DNA of 64,000 nucleotides from Haladaptatus paucihalophilus DX253 (GTDB lineage: Archaea; Halobacteriota; Halobacteria; Halobacteriales; Haladaptataceae), in assembly GCF_000376445.1 (NCBI RefSeq), contig NZ_AQXI01000001.1:466962-530961 (forward strand). Direction: 5' to 3'. Shown here one piece after another: positions 8,047 through 16,900 of this stretch. The translations under genes and the position numbers were made by a program. Position 1 is the first letter of the stretch. Each line of letters begins with the position of its first letter. Below the pieces are notes generated by a model. The model saw nothing but the letters and a program-made list of their open reading frames with translations, made no database searches and was not told the origin of the DNA.

Positions 8047-9408
8047 ATGGAGGAGTTCGATGTCGTCGTTATCGGCGGGGGAACCGGAAACAAAGTGGTG
8101 CTCGCGGCCGCGAACCGCGGATTGGACGTGGCGCTCGTCGAACGGGGGCCTGTCGGCGGAACGTGCGTCAACCGCGGCTGTAACCCGTCGAAGACGCTGA
8201 TACACCGGGCGGACGTGGCGGAAACCGTCGGGCGAGCGGGCGAGTTCGGCATCGACGCCGACCTCGAACGAATCGATTTTCCCCGCATCGTCCACGAGGT
8301 GACCCGAGCGGTGGACGGCAAATCGCGGAGGATGGAACGAATCGACGAGGAGCGCGAGAACGTTACGCTGTTCCGCGACGACGCGCGGTTCGTCGGCGAG
8401 CGAACCTTGGACGTCGGCGACGAGCGCATCCGTGGCGAAAAAGTCGTCGTGGCCGCCGGAGCGCGCCCGTCGATTCCGCCCATCGACGGCATCGAGGACG
8501 TGGAATACCTCACGAGCGCCGACGCGCTCCGACTCGACAGCCAACCCGACCGACTGGTCATCGTCGGGGGCGGCTACATCGCCGCGGAACTCGGATACTT
8601 CTACGAGGCGCTGGGGACGGCCGTCACCATCATCGGTCGGAGCGACGTGCTCGTCCCGAACGAGGACCGCGATGTCGCGGAGACGTTCACCGAAATCGCC
8701 CGTCGCCGCCACACGGTTCACGCGGGCTACGAGGCGACCGCGGTCTCTCAATCGAATGGGCGCGTGACCGTCACGGCGACCGCGGAGGACGGCGAACCGG
8801 TCGCGGTCACGGCCGACGAGATGCTGGTTGCGACCGGGCGACGGCCGAACACGGACCGTCTCGACCCGGAACGAGCGGGTATCGAACTCGACGACCGCGG
8901 CTACATCGAGACGAACGAGTTTCTGGAGACGAGCGCGGAGCACGTCTGGGCGCAGGGTGACGTCATCGGGACCTACGAGTTCAAACACGCCGCCGACCAC
9001 GAGACGAAGTACGTCGTGAAAAACGCCCTCGACGGGGAACGAGAGGCGGTCGAGTATACGAGCATGGGCCACGCGATTTTCACGTCACCGCAGATTGCCG
9101 GAACGGGAAAAACGGAACAAGAGTTGGCGGATGCGGGGCGGGAGTACGCCGTCGGTCGATGTGCCTACCGGGAGACGGTGATGGGCAACGCGCTCAAGGA
9201 CCGGGACGGCTTCGTCAAGGTGCTCGCCGACCCCGACGGGGCCGTTATCGGCTGTCACATCATCGGTACCGACGCCTCGACGCTGATTCACGAGGTCCTT
9301 CTCGCGCTGGCGAGCGGGTCCGGGACCGTCGGCGACGTGACCGAGACGATCCACATCCACCCGTCGCTGAGCAAGGTCGTGTTGAAAGCGTTCGAGGACG
9401 TCGAGTAG
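8047..9408 (+). CDS. FAD pyridine nucleotide-disulfide oxidoreductase (dihydrolipoamide / thiol-disulfide reductase-like)
   Basis: A 453-residue cytoplasmic flavoenzyme. The FAD fold begins VVVIGGGTGNK. The redox-active disulfide is GGTCVNRGCNPSK (Cys40 and Cys45), the NAD(P)H fold is VIVGGGYIAAE, and ATGRRPNTD precedes the dimer domain. The C-terminal active site reads HIHPSLSK: the catalytic His is present, but the Glu that normally pairs with it in HPTLSE is replaced by Lys. Halobacterium bis-gamma-glutamylcystine reductase belongs to this family. With a gamma-Glu-Cys ligase at 27.9 kb in the same window, that role is a reasonable alternative to dihydrolipoamide dehydrogenase. ATG 8047 is chosen over a GTG nine bases upstream. 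Confidence 0.82.
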   Translation: MEEFDVVVIGGGTGNKVVLAAANRGLDVALVERGPVGGTCVNRGCNPSKTLIHRADVAETVGRAGEFGIDADLERIDFPRIVHEVTRAVDGKSRRMERIDEERENVTLFRDDARFVGERTLDVGDERIRGEKVVVAAGARPSIPPIDGIEDVEYLTSADALRLDSQPDRLVIVGGGYIAAELGYFYEALGTAVTIIGRSDVLVPNEDRDVAETFTEIARRRHTVHAGYEATAVSQSNGRVTVTATAEDGEPVAVTADEMLVATGRRPNTDRLDPERAGIELDDRGYIETNEFLETSAEHVWAQGDVIGTYEFKHAADHETKYVVKNALDGEREAVEYTSMGHAIFTSPQIAGTGKTEQELADAGREYAVGRCAYRETVMGNALKDRDGFVKVLADPDGAVIGCHIIGTDASTLIHEVLLALASGSGTVGDVTETIHIHPSLSKVVLKAFEDVE

Positions 9409-9558
9409 GTGCGCGTTCCTCGTGGATGTCAGTGGAGGATCAATCGGGACATCCGAATCGATAGCGTTCGAAACGAGTCGTTCGTCGTATTGAGGCGGTT
9501 GACCTTCCGGTTCGTTTCGAATGATATCTTCAGCGGCCTGTTCACGTGGACGGGTCGC

Positions 9559-9843
9559 TTACGACGTATCTCCCGCGACTTTCCGCACGCGCTCGCCGGA
9601 CTCCGCCATCCGCGGTTGCGGCGTGGGTTCCGTACCTCGCTCCTCTTCGCCGAACCGTATCGACGTGCGGTGGCCGTCGGACCGCTGCGCTCGTTCCTCG
9701 ATGGTTATCCCGTCGAGAACGCGGTCGCCGATAGTCTTCGGGAGGGTGGACGCTTCGTACGCGTCGTCTATCGTCGGAGCATCGAGGGTGCGGCGGACGG
9801 TGCTCCCATCTCTGAACGTGTAGGTGACCAACCAGGGGGACAT
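9559..9843 (-). CDS. Small hypothetical protein
   Basis: A 94-residue acidic protein beginning PWLVTYTFRDGSTVRRTLDA, with alternating strands followed by a short helix (TIDDAYEAST) and a disordered Pro/Arg-rich tail. The amino-acid pattern looks like a genuine haloarchaeal protein rather than an antisense frame, but no family was recognised. It stands alone between a convergent reductase gene and a membrane protein gene on the same strand. Confidence 0.5.
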   Translation of the reverse strand: MSPWLVTYTFRDGSTVRRTLDAPTIDDAYEASTLPKTIGDRVLDGITIEERAQRSDGHRTSIRFGEEERGTEPTPQPRMAESGERVRKVAGDTS

Positions 9844-9951
9844 GTGGATTCACAAATAGTTTCCATCACATCTGGTGAAAGCTTTGTGGTGTCCGACAGT
9901 GCGATGAACTGAAAATCGTCGAACAGTACTAAGACGGGAATAAAAGGCGAT

Positions 9952-10620
9952 TCACCGCGACCGTCCGGGGGAGAGCCGCCGCAACCGAACGTGGGATTTC
10001 AGGCGGCGGTGGCGGCGATACTGGATCAGGACGCCTGACCCGACGAGGAGGAGCCAGAACACCTCGTTCGTCCCGAGCATCGCCCACACGTCTGCCTGAA
10101 ACACCGGGAGGACGTTCCCCCACTGGCGCGCGAGTTGTTGGAGGATGGTCGCCCCGAGGAGGCTCGTCACGACGGTCAGGAACGGCAGGTAGAACCGCCA
10201 GACGAGAATCCCCGTGACACCGCCGACGAGCAGCGACCCGACGAGCGGGTCCGCGGCCCCGTCGAGCATCGGGAGGGCAATCGTTTCGACTCCACCCGAC
10301 CCGAACGACGCGTACGCCGCCGAGGCAGCGGCGAGGGCGCTCCCCCCGACGATGGCGAACCGTTGGGCGGAGTGGGCCACCCGACTCCCGATGAGGCCGC
10401 CGAGGAGGGCACCGACCAGCGACACGAGCAACAGGTTCGGCGACGCGATGCCGAGTGCGGGGGCGAGGGTTCGAGCGGCGAAACTGCCGAACAGGGCACC
10501 GCCGAGACCGCCGACGAGCGAGGTGAGTTGCGTCACGAAGGAGTAGCCGAAGTAGGTGAACGCGAGCCCGACCCCGACTGCCAGCGCCACGACGGTAGCG
10601 GTAAAGAAATCTGGGACCAT
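9952..10620 (-). CDS. Six-to-seven-pass membrane protein, DUF4203/TMEM198-like
   Basis: A 222-residue, strongly hydrophobic protein with about seven membrane helices rich in Gly and Ala (GGLGGALFGSFAA, GALLGGLIGSRV, SLLVGGVTGILVW) and a basic cytoplasmic tail (RRHRRLKSHVRLRRL). The Gly-zipper helices and length resemble the DUF4203/TMEM198-type family, whose function is unknown. It is preceded by a long gene-free stretch that should contain its promoter. Confidence 0.68.
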   Translation of the reverse strand: MVPDFFTATVVALAVGVGLAFTYFGYSFVTQLTSLVGGLGGALFGSFAARTLAPALGIASPNLLLVSLVGALLGGLIGSRVAHSAQRFAIVGGSALAAASAAYASFGSGGVETIALPMLDGAADPLVGSLLVGGVTGILVWRFYLPFLTVVTSLLGATILQQLARQWGNVLPVFQADVWAMLGTNEVFWLLLVGSGVLIQYRRHRRLKSHVRLRRLSPGRSR

Positions 10621-10961
10621 CGGTTTTCGTATTTCGTACCGTGGGCCTCCATTCCGTTAAATCACTCGGTGGAAATTCGTCGAAGTGTCGCTCGTCGGGA
10701 TGTATTCGTCGGCGGCGTCGCTCGCGGCTATTCGTCAGTCAGCGCCGTCAGTCGAGCCGTTATCGAACGATGACGACGACGGATGGCGTCCGCTCCGAAA
10801 ATCCCTGACGCTGAATCGTTCGCGGACGGGATGATTCGATAGAGCGAGATACAGTTTATCCGTTCGAAAACCGACGACCCCACCGAACAAAGATAACAAT
10901 CCTCTGTCAAAAACCGCCGAAAAATCCTCCGAATACCGAACTGCGATTCGACCGCTCTCCG
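10621..10961. other. Gene-free spacer
   Basis: 341 bases between two minus-strand genes. A 60-codon open frame at 10728-10910 lacks a convincing protein pattern. The stretch is AT-richer near 10840-10930. It holds the 3' end region of nothing recognisable and presumably the promoter of the membrane protein gene at its left end. No RNA gene or repeat was seen. Confidence 0.5.
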
Positions 10962-11726
10962 CTATTCGAACTCCGGTTCCCGACCTTCCAAAAACGCCGC
11001 GACGCCCTCGATGTGGGCGGGCATGTCGTAGGCTTGCGACTGCACCATCGTCTCGTAATCTAGCGCTTCGCGCCAGTCCTTGCCCAGATTCTCGTGGAGG
11101 GCCTGCTTGCCCAGCGCGATGGTGTGGGTCGGCTGGTCCGCCAGCGTGTCCGTCAGCTCCGTGACCCGGATATCGAGCTGTTCGTCCGGGACGACTTCGT
11201 TCACCACGTCCAGTTCGGCCGCCTCTTCGGCCGAGATGAGTTCGCCGGTGAAGGCGAGTTCCTTCGCCTTTCGAAGCCCGACGAGTCGCGGGAGGAGGAA
11301 GGTTCCGCCCATGTCGGGAATGAGGCCGACGTTGATGAACGACGCCGCGAACCGCGCCGATTCCGTCGCGTAGGCGAAGTCGGCGGCCGTGACGAGCGCC
11401 ATCCCCGCACCTACCGCGTCGCCGTTGACCTTCGCTACGACCGGCACCGGCGCGGTCAGCACCTCGTGGACCACGCGGGAGAGAGTGTCACGAACGCGCT
11501 CGTAGGCTTCCCGGACGTTCTCCTCGCGTTCGGCCATCGACTCGATGTCGCCGCCCGCGCTGAACGCTTTCCCTTCGCCGGTCAGCACGATGGCGTCCTG
11601 TTCTTTCGGGTCGCTTTCGGCGAGGATTTCGGCGAGTTCGCCCGCCGCGTCGGGCGTGAAGGCGTTCCGAACCTCCGGGCGGTCGAACGTGATGGTCCTG
11701 ATTCCGTCGTCGTCGGAAACGTGCAT
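10962..11726 (-). CDS. Enoyl-CoA hydratase/isomerase (crotonase family)
   Basis: A 254-residue crotonase-fold enzyme, expected to act on acyl-CoA thioesters in the cytoplasm. Family features in order: ITFDRPEVRNAF near residue 12, the oxyanion-hole segment FSAGGDIESM near 55, the second oxyanion loop VNGDAVGAGMAL near 103, and FINVGLIPDMGG near 135, where the usual catalytic Glu region (PE...G) is changed. The altered residues make the exact reaction (hydratase, isomerase or PaaB/PaaG-like ring chemistry) uncertain. It is divergent from a second PaaI thioesterase across a 54-base promoter spacer, which supports a shared role in aromatic-CoA catabolism. Confidence 0.85.
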   Translation of the reverse strand: MHVSDDDGIRTITFDRPEVRNAFTPDAAGELAEILAESDPKEQDAIVLTGEGKAFSAGGDIESMAEREENVREAYERVRDTLSRVVHEVLTAPVPVVAKVNGDAVGAGMALVTAADFAYATESARFAASFINVGLIPDMGGTFLLPRLVGLRKAKELAFTGELISAEEAAELDVVNEVVPDEQLDIRVTELTDTLADQPTHTIALGKQALHENLGKDWREALDYETMVQSQAYDMPAHIEGVAAFLEGREPEFE

Positions 11727-11750
11727 ACCTGAGAGGGTCTCCCCACGTAC

Positions 11751-11759
11751 ATTTAATTA
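11751..11759. promoter_or_regulatory. Shared AT core of a bidirectional promoter (enoyl-CoA hydratase / thioesterase)
   Basis: ATTTAATTA lies in the 54-base spacer 11727-11780, about 29 bases from the left start codon and 26 from the right. It is nearly self-complementary, so it can serve as a TATA-like element on both strands for two leaderless transcripts. Confidence 0.5.
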
Positions 11760-11780
11760 CTCCCCGCGTCCAGTCGTGGT

Positions 11781-12164
11781 ATGGACATCGAAGCGTTCTT
11801 CGAAGGCATGCCGTTCGCGGACCTGCTCGGCGTCGAGGTGACGGAAGCGGCGGACGGACACGCCGAGGGGCGACTCGAAATACGCGAGGAACTGTCGTGG
11901 AATCAGGACCGACTCATGGCCCACGGCGGCGTCACGTTCACCCTCGCGGATACCGTCGGCGGCGCTGCGCTCGTCTCCCTCAACGACCAGCCGGTGCCGA
12001 CCATCGACATGCGAATCGACTATCTGAGCGCTGGTACGGGCGATCTCTACGCCGAGGCCGACGTAGTGCGGAACGGGAGCGACGTGGGAACCGTCGACGT
12101 GAGCGTCTACGACGAGGACGACGAACACGTCGCGGAAGCGCGCGGCGTCTACAAGACGGGGTGA
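11781..12164 (+). CDS. PaaI-type hotdog thioesterase (second copy)
   Basis: A 127-residue hotdog thioesterase acting on acyl- or aryl-CoA esters. The signature LMAHGGVTFTLADTVGGAAL contains the His-Gly-Gly turn and catalytic Asp, and the protein ends with the strand VAEARGVYKTG common to PaaI proteins. Unlike the copy at 1.5 kb it has no acidic insertion. It starts 26 bases after a TATA-like core shared with the divergent enoyl-CoA hydratase gene, and is followed after four bases by a possible tiny membrane protein. Confidence 0.88.
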   Translation: MDIEAFFEGMPFADLLGVEVTEAADGHAEGRLEIREELSWNQDRLMAHGGVTFTLADTVGGAALVSLNDQPVPTIDMRIDYLSAGTGDLYAEADVVRNGSDVGTVDVSVYDEDDEHVAEARGVYKTG

Positions 12165-12168
12165 CACG

Positions 12169-12276
12169 ATGAAGCGATGCCGCTCTCTCCTCGCCATCCT
12201 GCTCGCAATCGTGACCGTCGCGCTCGCGCTCCGCCGACGAAAGCGGTCGCGTACCCAACTCGAACCGCCGTTCTAA
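12169..12276 (+). CDS. Putative 35-residue single-pass membrane microprotein
   Basis: A short frame starting four bases after the thioesterase stop. It encodes MKRCRSLLAILLAIVTVALA, then a strongly basic stretch (LRRRKRSRTQ) and a stop. A basic end, one hydrophobic helix of about 14 residues and a second basic end make a plausible microprotein or signal-anchor peptide. No family can be named. A chance frame is possible because the region is GC-rich; the close coupling to the upstream gene is the main support. Confidence 0.38.
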   Translation: MKRCRSLLAILLAIVTVALALRRRKRSRTQLEPPF

Positions 12277-12359
12277 CGCGGTCGTCGCGGTCGTTTTTAT
12301 CGTCGTGTCGGCCTGCCGGTCATAATCTTTTATCGGCTGGCTGTAATAGTACATCGGGA

Positions 12360-13913
12360 ATGGGAACTTCTGATTCGCCCGCACTCGATGCACCGATTCT
12401 TCGCGTTTCGGCTGGGGCGGGGCGCGAGGACGCGGAAGCGGTGCTCGACAGTGCACGTGACGCGGCGGAAACGGTGGCGGTTGCGAACGTCGGCCCGGTC
12501 GGAATCGAGGAGTTGACGCCGCTCGTGGCGACCACGGCCGACGGAACCACCGCGTTTCACGCGAACTGCACCCCCCAGCGTGCCCGAACCCTCGTCGAAT
12601 CGCTGGAGGACGGCACCGTCGTCGAGGAGGGCGCACACGCGGTCGTGAGCCACGGCGAGGAGCAGGCGACCTTCCCGGTGCCGGACGACGGGCCGCTGTC
12701 GGTCGGTCGCCGGGACGTCCTCGAACGGTGCGGCTGGGTGGACCCGACGACCGCGGAGGGCTACGAGGAGTTCGTCGCGGCGGAGGCCGGTGCGGCCCCG
12801 GAGACGGTCATCTCGCGGGTCGAAACCGTCGGCTTGCTCGGCCGCGGACGGGGCGATGCGCGGATGGACGAACCGGTCGCCGAGGAGTGGCGGACGGCCC
12901 GCGAAACCGACGGCGACCCGGTCGTCGTCGTGAACGCCGGGGAAACCGACGATAGGAATGCCACCGACCGGACGCTGTTGGAGGCCGACCCCGTAGCGGT
13001 GCTCGACGGCGCGACGGCGGTCGCCTCGGCCATCGGTGCGGAGGATATCGTCGTCTACTGCCCGGAATCCGCCCTCGGAACCCGTGAACGGGTTCGGAAG
13101 GCGATGACCGCGTTTAACGACACCGACGCCGCCGAGGGCGTGACGATTCGCACCTTCGCCGCCCCGGACATGTACATCGCGGCGGAGCCGACGATGGCCC
13201 TCGAAGCACTGGAGGGTAACGACCGGTTGGAGGCCCGCCTCCGCCCGCCGTCCCCCGGCGAGCACGGGTTGTACGGTCGGCCGACAATCGTCCACACGCC
13301 GCGCACGTTCGCACAGGTTCGACGAATCCTGCGCGACCCGGACGCGTTCGACCCGGACGACGCCGACCCCGGCACGCGACTCCTGACCGTGACGGGCGAC
13401 GTGACCGCCCCCGCGACCCTCGAACTGCCGACCGGCGGCAGTCTCGAAACGGTGCTGGAGGCGGTCTCGGTCGATAGCGAGTTCAAGATGGCGTGCGTCG
13501 GCGGGCAGTTCGGCGGCGTCACGCGCTCGCTCGACCACACGCCGAGCGCCCCGGCGCTGACCGGCGCACGCCTCGGAACCGACGGCGTGGTCGAACTCTT
13601 CGACCAGTCGCGGTGCGCCGTGGTGACCGCCGGAACGCGGGCGCGGTTCGCCGAGGAGGAAAACTGCGGGCGCTGCGTTCCCTGCCGCGAAGGCTCGAAG
13701 CAGTTGACGAACCTGCTTCGAGATATCTACTCCGGCGAGTTCAAGGACGACATGCTCCGCGAACTCGCCCGGACGATGCGCGAGACGAGCATCTGCTATT
13801 TCGGACGGTCGGCGTCGCGGCCCGTAACGACCGCGATGGACGAATTCGAACCGGAGTTTCACGCACACGCCGAGGGCCGTTGTCCGAGCGGCGCGTGCGA
13901 GGAAGTACAGTAA
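12360..13913 (+). CDS. NuoF-like subunit of formate dehydrogenase (FdsB type)
   Basis: A 517-residue iron-sulfur protein resembling the NADH-binding subunit of NAD-dependent formate dehydrogenase or complex I. Residues 1-100 look like the thioredoxin-like N-terminal extension without its cluster cysteines. The middle resembles the FMN/NADH domain, but the Gly-rich loop reads GLLGRGRGDARM instead of the usual RGRGGAGFPTG, and the acidic loop reads NAGETDDRNATDR. The SLBB-like segment and the C-terminal [4Fe-4S] site are intact: ENCGRCVPCREG plus Cys in TSICYFG. ATG 12360 begins the conserved protein. It lies 81 bases upstream of the fused catalytic subunit, so the two form an operon. Confidence 0.8.
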   Translation: MGTSDSPALDAPILRVSAGAGREDAEAVLDSARDAAETVAVANVGPVGIEELTPLVATTADGTTAFHANCTPQRARTLVESLEDGTVVEEGAHAVVSHGEEQATFPVPDDGPLSVGRRDVLERCGWVDPTTAEGYEEFVAAEAGAAPETVISRVETVGLLGRGRGDARMDEPVAEEWRTARETDGDPVVVVNAGETDDRNATDRTLLEADPVAVLDGATAVASAIGAEDIVVYCPESALGTRERVRKAMTAFNDTDAAEGVTIRTFAAPDMYIAAEPTMALEALEGNDRLEARLRPPSPGEHGLYGRPTIVHTPRTFAQVRRILRDPDAFDPDDADPGTRLLTVTGDVTAPATLELPTGGSLETVLEAVSVDSEFKMACVGGQFGGVTRSLDHTPSAPALTGARLGTDGVVELFDQSRCAVVTAGTRARFAEEENCGRCVPCREGSKQLTNLLRDIYSGEFKDDMLRELARTMRETSICYFGRSASRPVTTAMDEFEPEFHAHAEGRCPSGACEEVQ

Positions 13914-13953
13914 CCGTGAGAGCAACACGTGCAACCGTGAGAGCGACACGTGC
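13912..13953. repeat. Two tandem 21-base repeats in the formate dehydrogenase operon spacer
   Basis: Positions 13912-13932 and 13933-13953 are identical except one A/G change. Each unit contains ACCGTGAGAGC followed by the palindrome CACGTG (13926-13931 and 13947-13952). The first unit begins within the stop codon of the NuoF-like gene. The repeat lies in the 81-base spacer ahead of the catalytic-subunit gene. Confidence 0.8.
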
Positions 13954-13994
13954 GTTACAAACGCAGCGCGGATGACGAGAGGCGACATCACAAA

Positions 13995-16900
13995 ATGAGT
14001 TCAGACGAGCAATCAGGAATCGAAGACACCGCTCCGGCCGCACCCAAACCCGGTGTGCCGGACATCGAAGACCCGCGACCGAGCACGCCGCTGACCGAGG
14101 ATTTCGTCACGGGGACGGCGAACGACCCCGACTTCGGTGCGGACGGCGATGGAATGAATCACGTGACGGTGGACGGCCACCCGATAGCCGTGCCGCCGGG
14201 TTCGACGCTCATCGACGCCATCGACGCGGTGGAGACGGACGGACACGTCCCGGCGCTCTGTTACTACGACCGGGACACCGATCAGGGCGACAACATCGGA
14301 CCGCGTTCGGAATGCCGGACGTGCATGGTGGAGACGGACGAACATGGCTTAGTTCCGTCCTGCAGTTTCCCCGCGGAGGACGGCCTGACGGTGCGGACCG
14401 ACGCCGAGGACGCGGCGAACGCCCGCGACGTCAACCTCGATTTGGTGCTCTCGAATCACAACCTCAGGTGCACCACGTGCGGGCAGAACGGCCGCTGTGA
14501 GCTACAGGACACCTCCATCGAGAACGGCGTCGAGGAGCCCCGCTACGGCGTGTTCGAGGACCGCGACGAGTACGAACCCATCGACGACACGTCGGCCGCC
14601 ATCCAGATAGACCGGAACAAGTGCATCCTCTGTAATCGCTGTGTCGAGGCCTGCAACGACGTGCAGGTCGAAGGCGTCCTCCGAATCGAGGGCCAAGGAC
14701 AGGACACCCGAATCGGCTTCCAGAGCGACGCCGAGACGATGAGCGATTCGACGTGCGTCTCCTGTGGCCACTGTGCGACCGTCTGCCCGACGGGTTCGCT
14801 GGTCGAACAGGGCCTGACCGACTCGGCGACCATCCCGCTCCCCGGATTCAACCAGAAGAACTCCATCGGGAAGACCATCGAAGTGGACCACGCCGAAACG
14901 TCCGATACGTCCACCGCGCCGAACCGGAACGTACCCGGCGAACGCGACGAGGAAGAACTCTCCGGCGTCGCGCGGTTCATGGCGAAGGCGAAGGGGAAAG
15001 CGCGGGAAACCGGCGAGCGCGTGAAGGACGAATTGCTCGAAGAGACCGAACACGTCGCCGAGAAATCCGCCTCCGAGACGCTGAACATCGGGCATATGTT
15101 CGACGTCGCCGAACTCGTCAGCGGCCCGCGCCTCTCCGGCGTGACGAAAGCCGAAACGACCTGTAACTACTGCGCCGTCGGCTGTCGGTTCGACCTGTAC
15201 GGCAAGGACGGCGAAGTGCTCGGCGTCCGACCGGCGGACGAGGACGCGACGCCCGCGAACGACTTCTCGACCTGCGTGAAGGGCAAGTTCGGTTACGACT
15301 TCGTGAACAGCCCGAACCGCCTGACCACGCCGCTCATCCGCGAAGGCGACGAGTTCCGCGAGGCGACGTGGGAGGAAGCCCTCGACAAGGTGTACGAAGG
15401 GTTGTCGAAGATACGCGAGGAGACCGGCGACGACGCCATCGCCGTCACCTCCTCCTCGAAGTGTACGAACGAGGAGAACTTCCTCGCCCAGAAGTTCGCC
15501 CGCCAGGTGTTGCACACGAAGCACGTGGACAACTGCGCCCGGCTCTGTCACTCATCGACCGTGGCCGGACTCCAGCAGACGCTCGGCTACGGCGCGATGT
15601 CGAACCGCATCAACGAGGACATCGGGAAGACCGATTGCTATCTCATCACCGGGTCGAACACCACGGGAAGCCATCCCGTGCTGGCGACGCGAATCAAGCA
15701 GAACGTCGATGACGGCGCGGACCTGTTCGTTTTCGACCCCCGCAAAATCGGTCTGGCCGAGCACGCGACCCAGTACACGCAGACCAAACCCGGCGAGGAC
15801 ATCGCGTGGATAAACGGCATGGTGCGATACATTATCGAGAACGACCTCCACGACGAGGCGTTCATCGAGGAGCGCACCAAGCACTTCGACGAATTGAAGG
15901 AGAAGGTCCAGCCGTTCACGCCCGAGAAGGTCGAAGAACTCGCGGGCGTTCCCCCGGAGGAACTCACGAACGCGGCCGAAACCATCGCCGAGGCCGACAC
16001 CTGCATCTTCGGCTGGGCGATGGGGATGACCCAGCACGCACACGGAACGCGGAACGTCATCGCGTTGACGAACCTCGCGCTGGTGACGGGCAACCTCGGG
16101 AAACCGCGCGCCGGTGTGTCTCCGTTCCGCGGGCAGAACAACGTGCAGGGCGGCGGCGGCGACATGGGTCCGGCACCACACACCCTGCCGGGCTATCAGG
16201 ACCTCTCGGACGACGACGTGCTCGACAAGTTCGAGGACGCGTGGGGCGTCAGACCGCCGGACGAAATCGGTCTCCGATTGCCCGAACAGTACGAGGCCAT
16301 CACGGAAGGCCACATCAAGGGCATGTTCATCATGGGCGAGAACCCCGTGCTCTCGGAACCCGACATCCGCGAGGCCGAGAACGCAATCGAGGAACTCGAC
16401 TTCCTCGTCGTACAGGACATCTTCCTCACCGAGACGGCCGAGTTTGCCGACGTGGTGCTCCCCGCGGCGTCGAACGCCGAGAAGTCCGGCACGTTCACGA
16501 ACACGGAACGGCGCGTCCAGCGCGTCCGCCCCGCCGTCGAACCGCCGGGAGAAGCGCGAACCGATTCGGACATTCTCGCGGACCTCGCCGGTCGGTTCGG
16601 CTTCGACTGGGACTACGACGGCCCGGTGGACGTGATGGACGAAATCAACGACCTCGTGCCGATTTACGGCGGCGTCACTTACGACCGTCTCGAATCCACG
16701 CCGGAAGGACTTCAGTGGCCCTGTGAGGACGAGGACGACCCCGGAACGCCGTTCCTGTACGAGGACGAGTTCAACTTCGACGACGGCAAGGCCCGGTTCG
16801 TCCCGGCGGACTACGGCGGCCCGGTCGAACTCCCGGACGAGGAGTATCCGTTGATGCTCACGTCCGGCCGGGTGCTCTACCACTGGCACACCGGCACCAT

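Noticed and set aside
10728-10910. 60-codon minus-strand frame in the 10.6-11.0 kb spacer
   Set aside because: Low likelihood composition and no coupling to neighbours.
12330-13991. 553-codon minus-strand open frame opposite the NuoF-like gene
   Set aside because: It is antisense to a clear coding gene, has Arg- and Gly-rich shadow composition and no recognisable domain.
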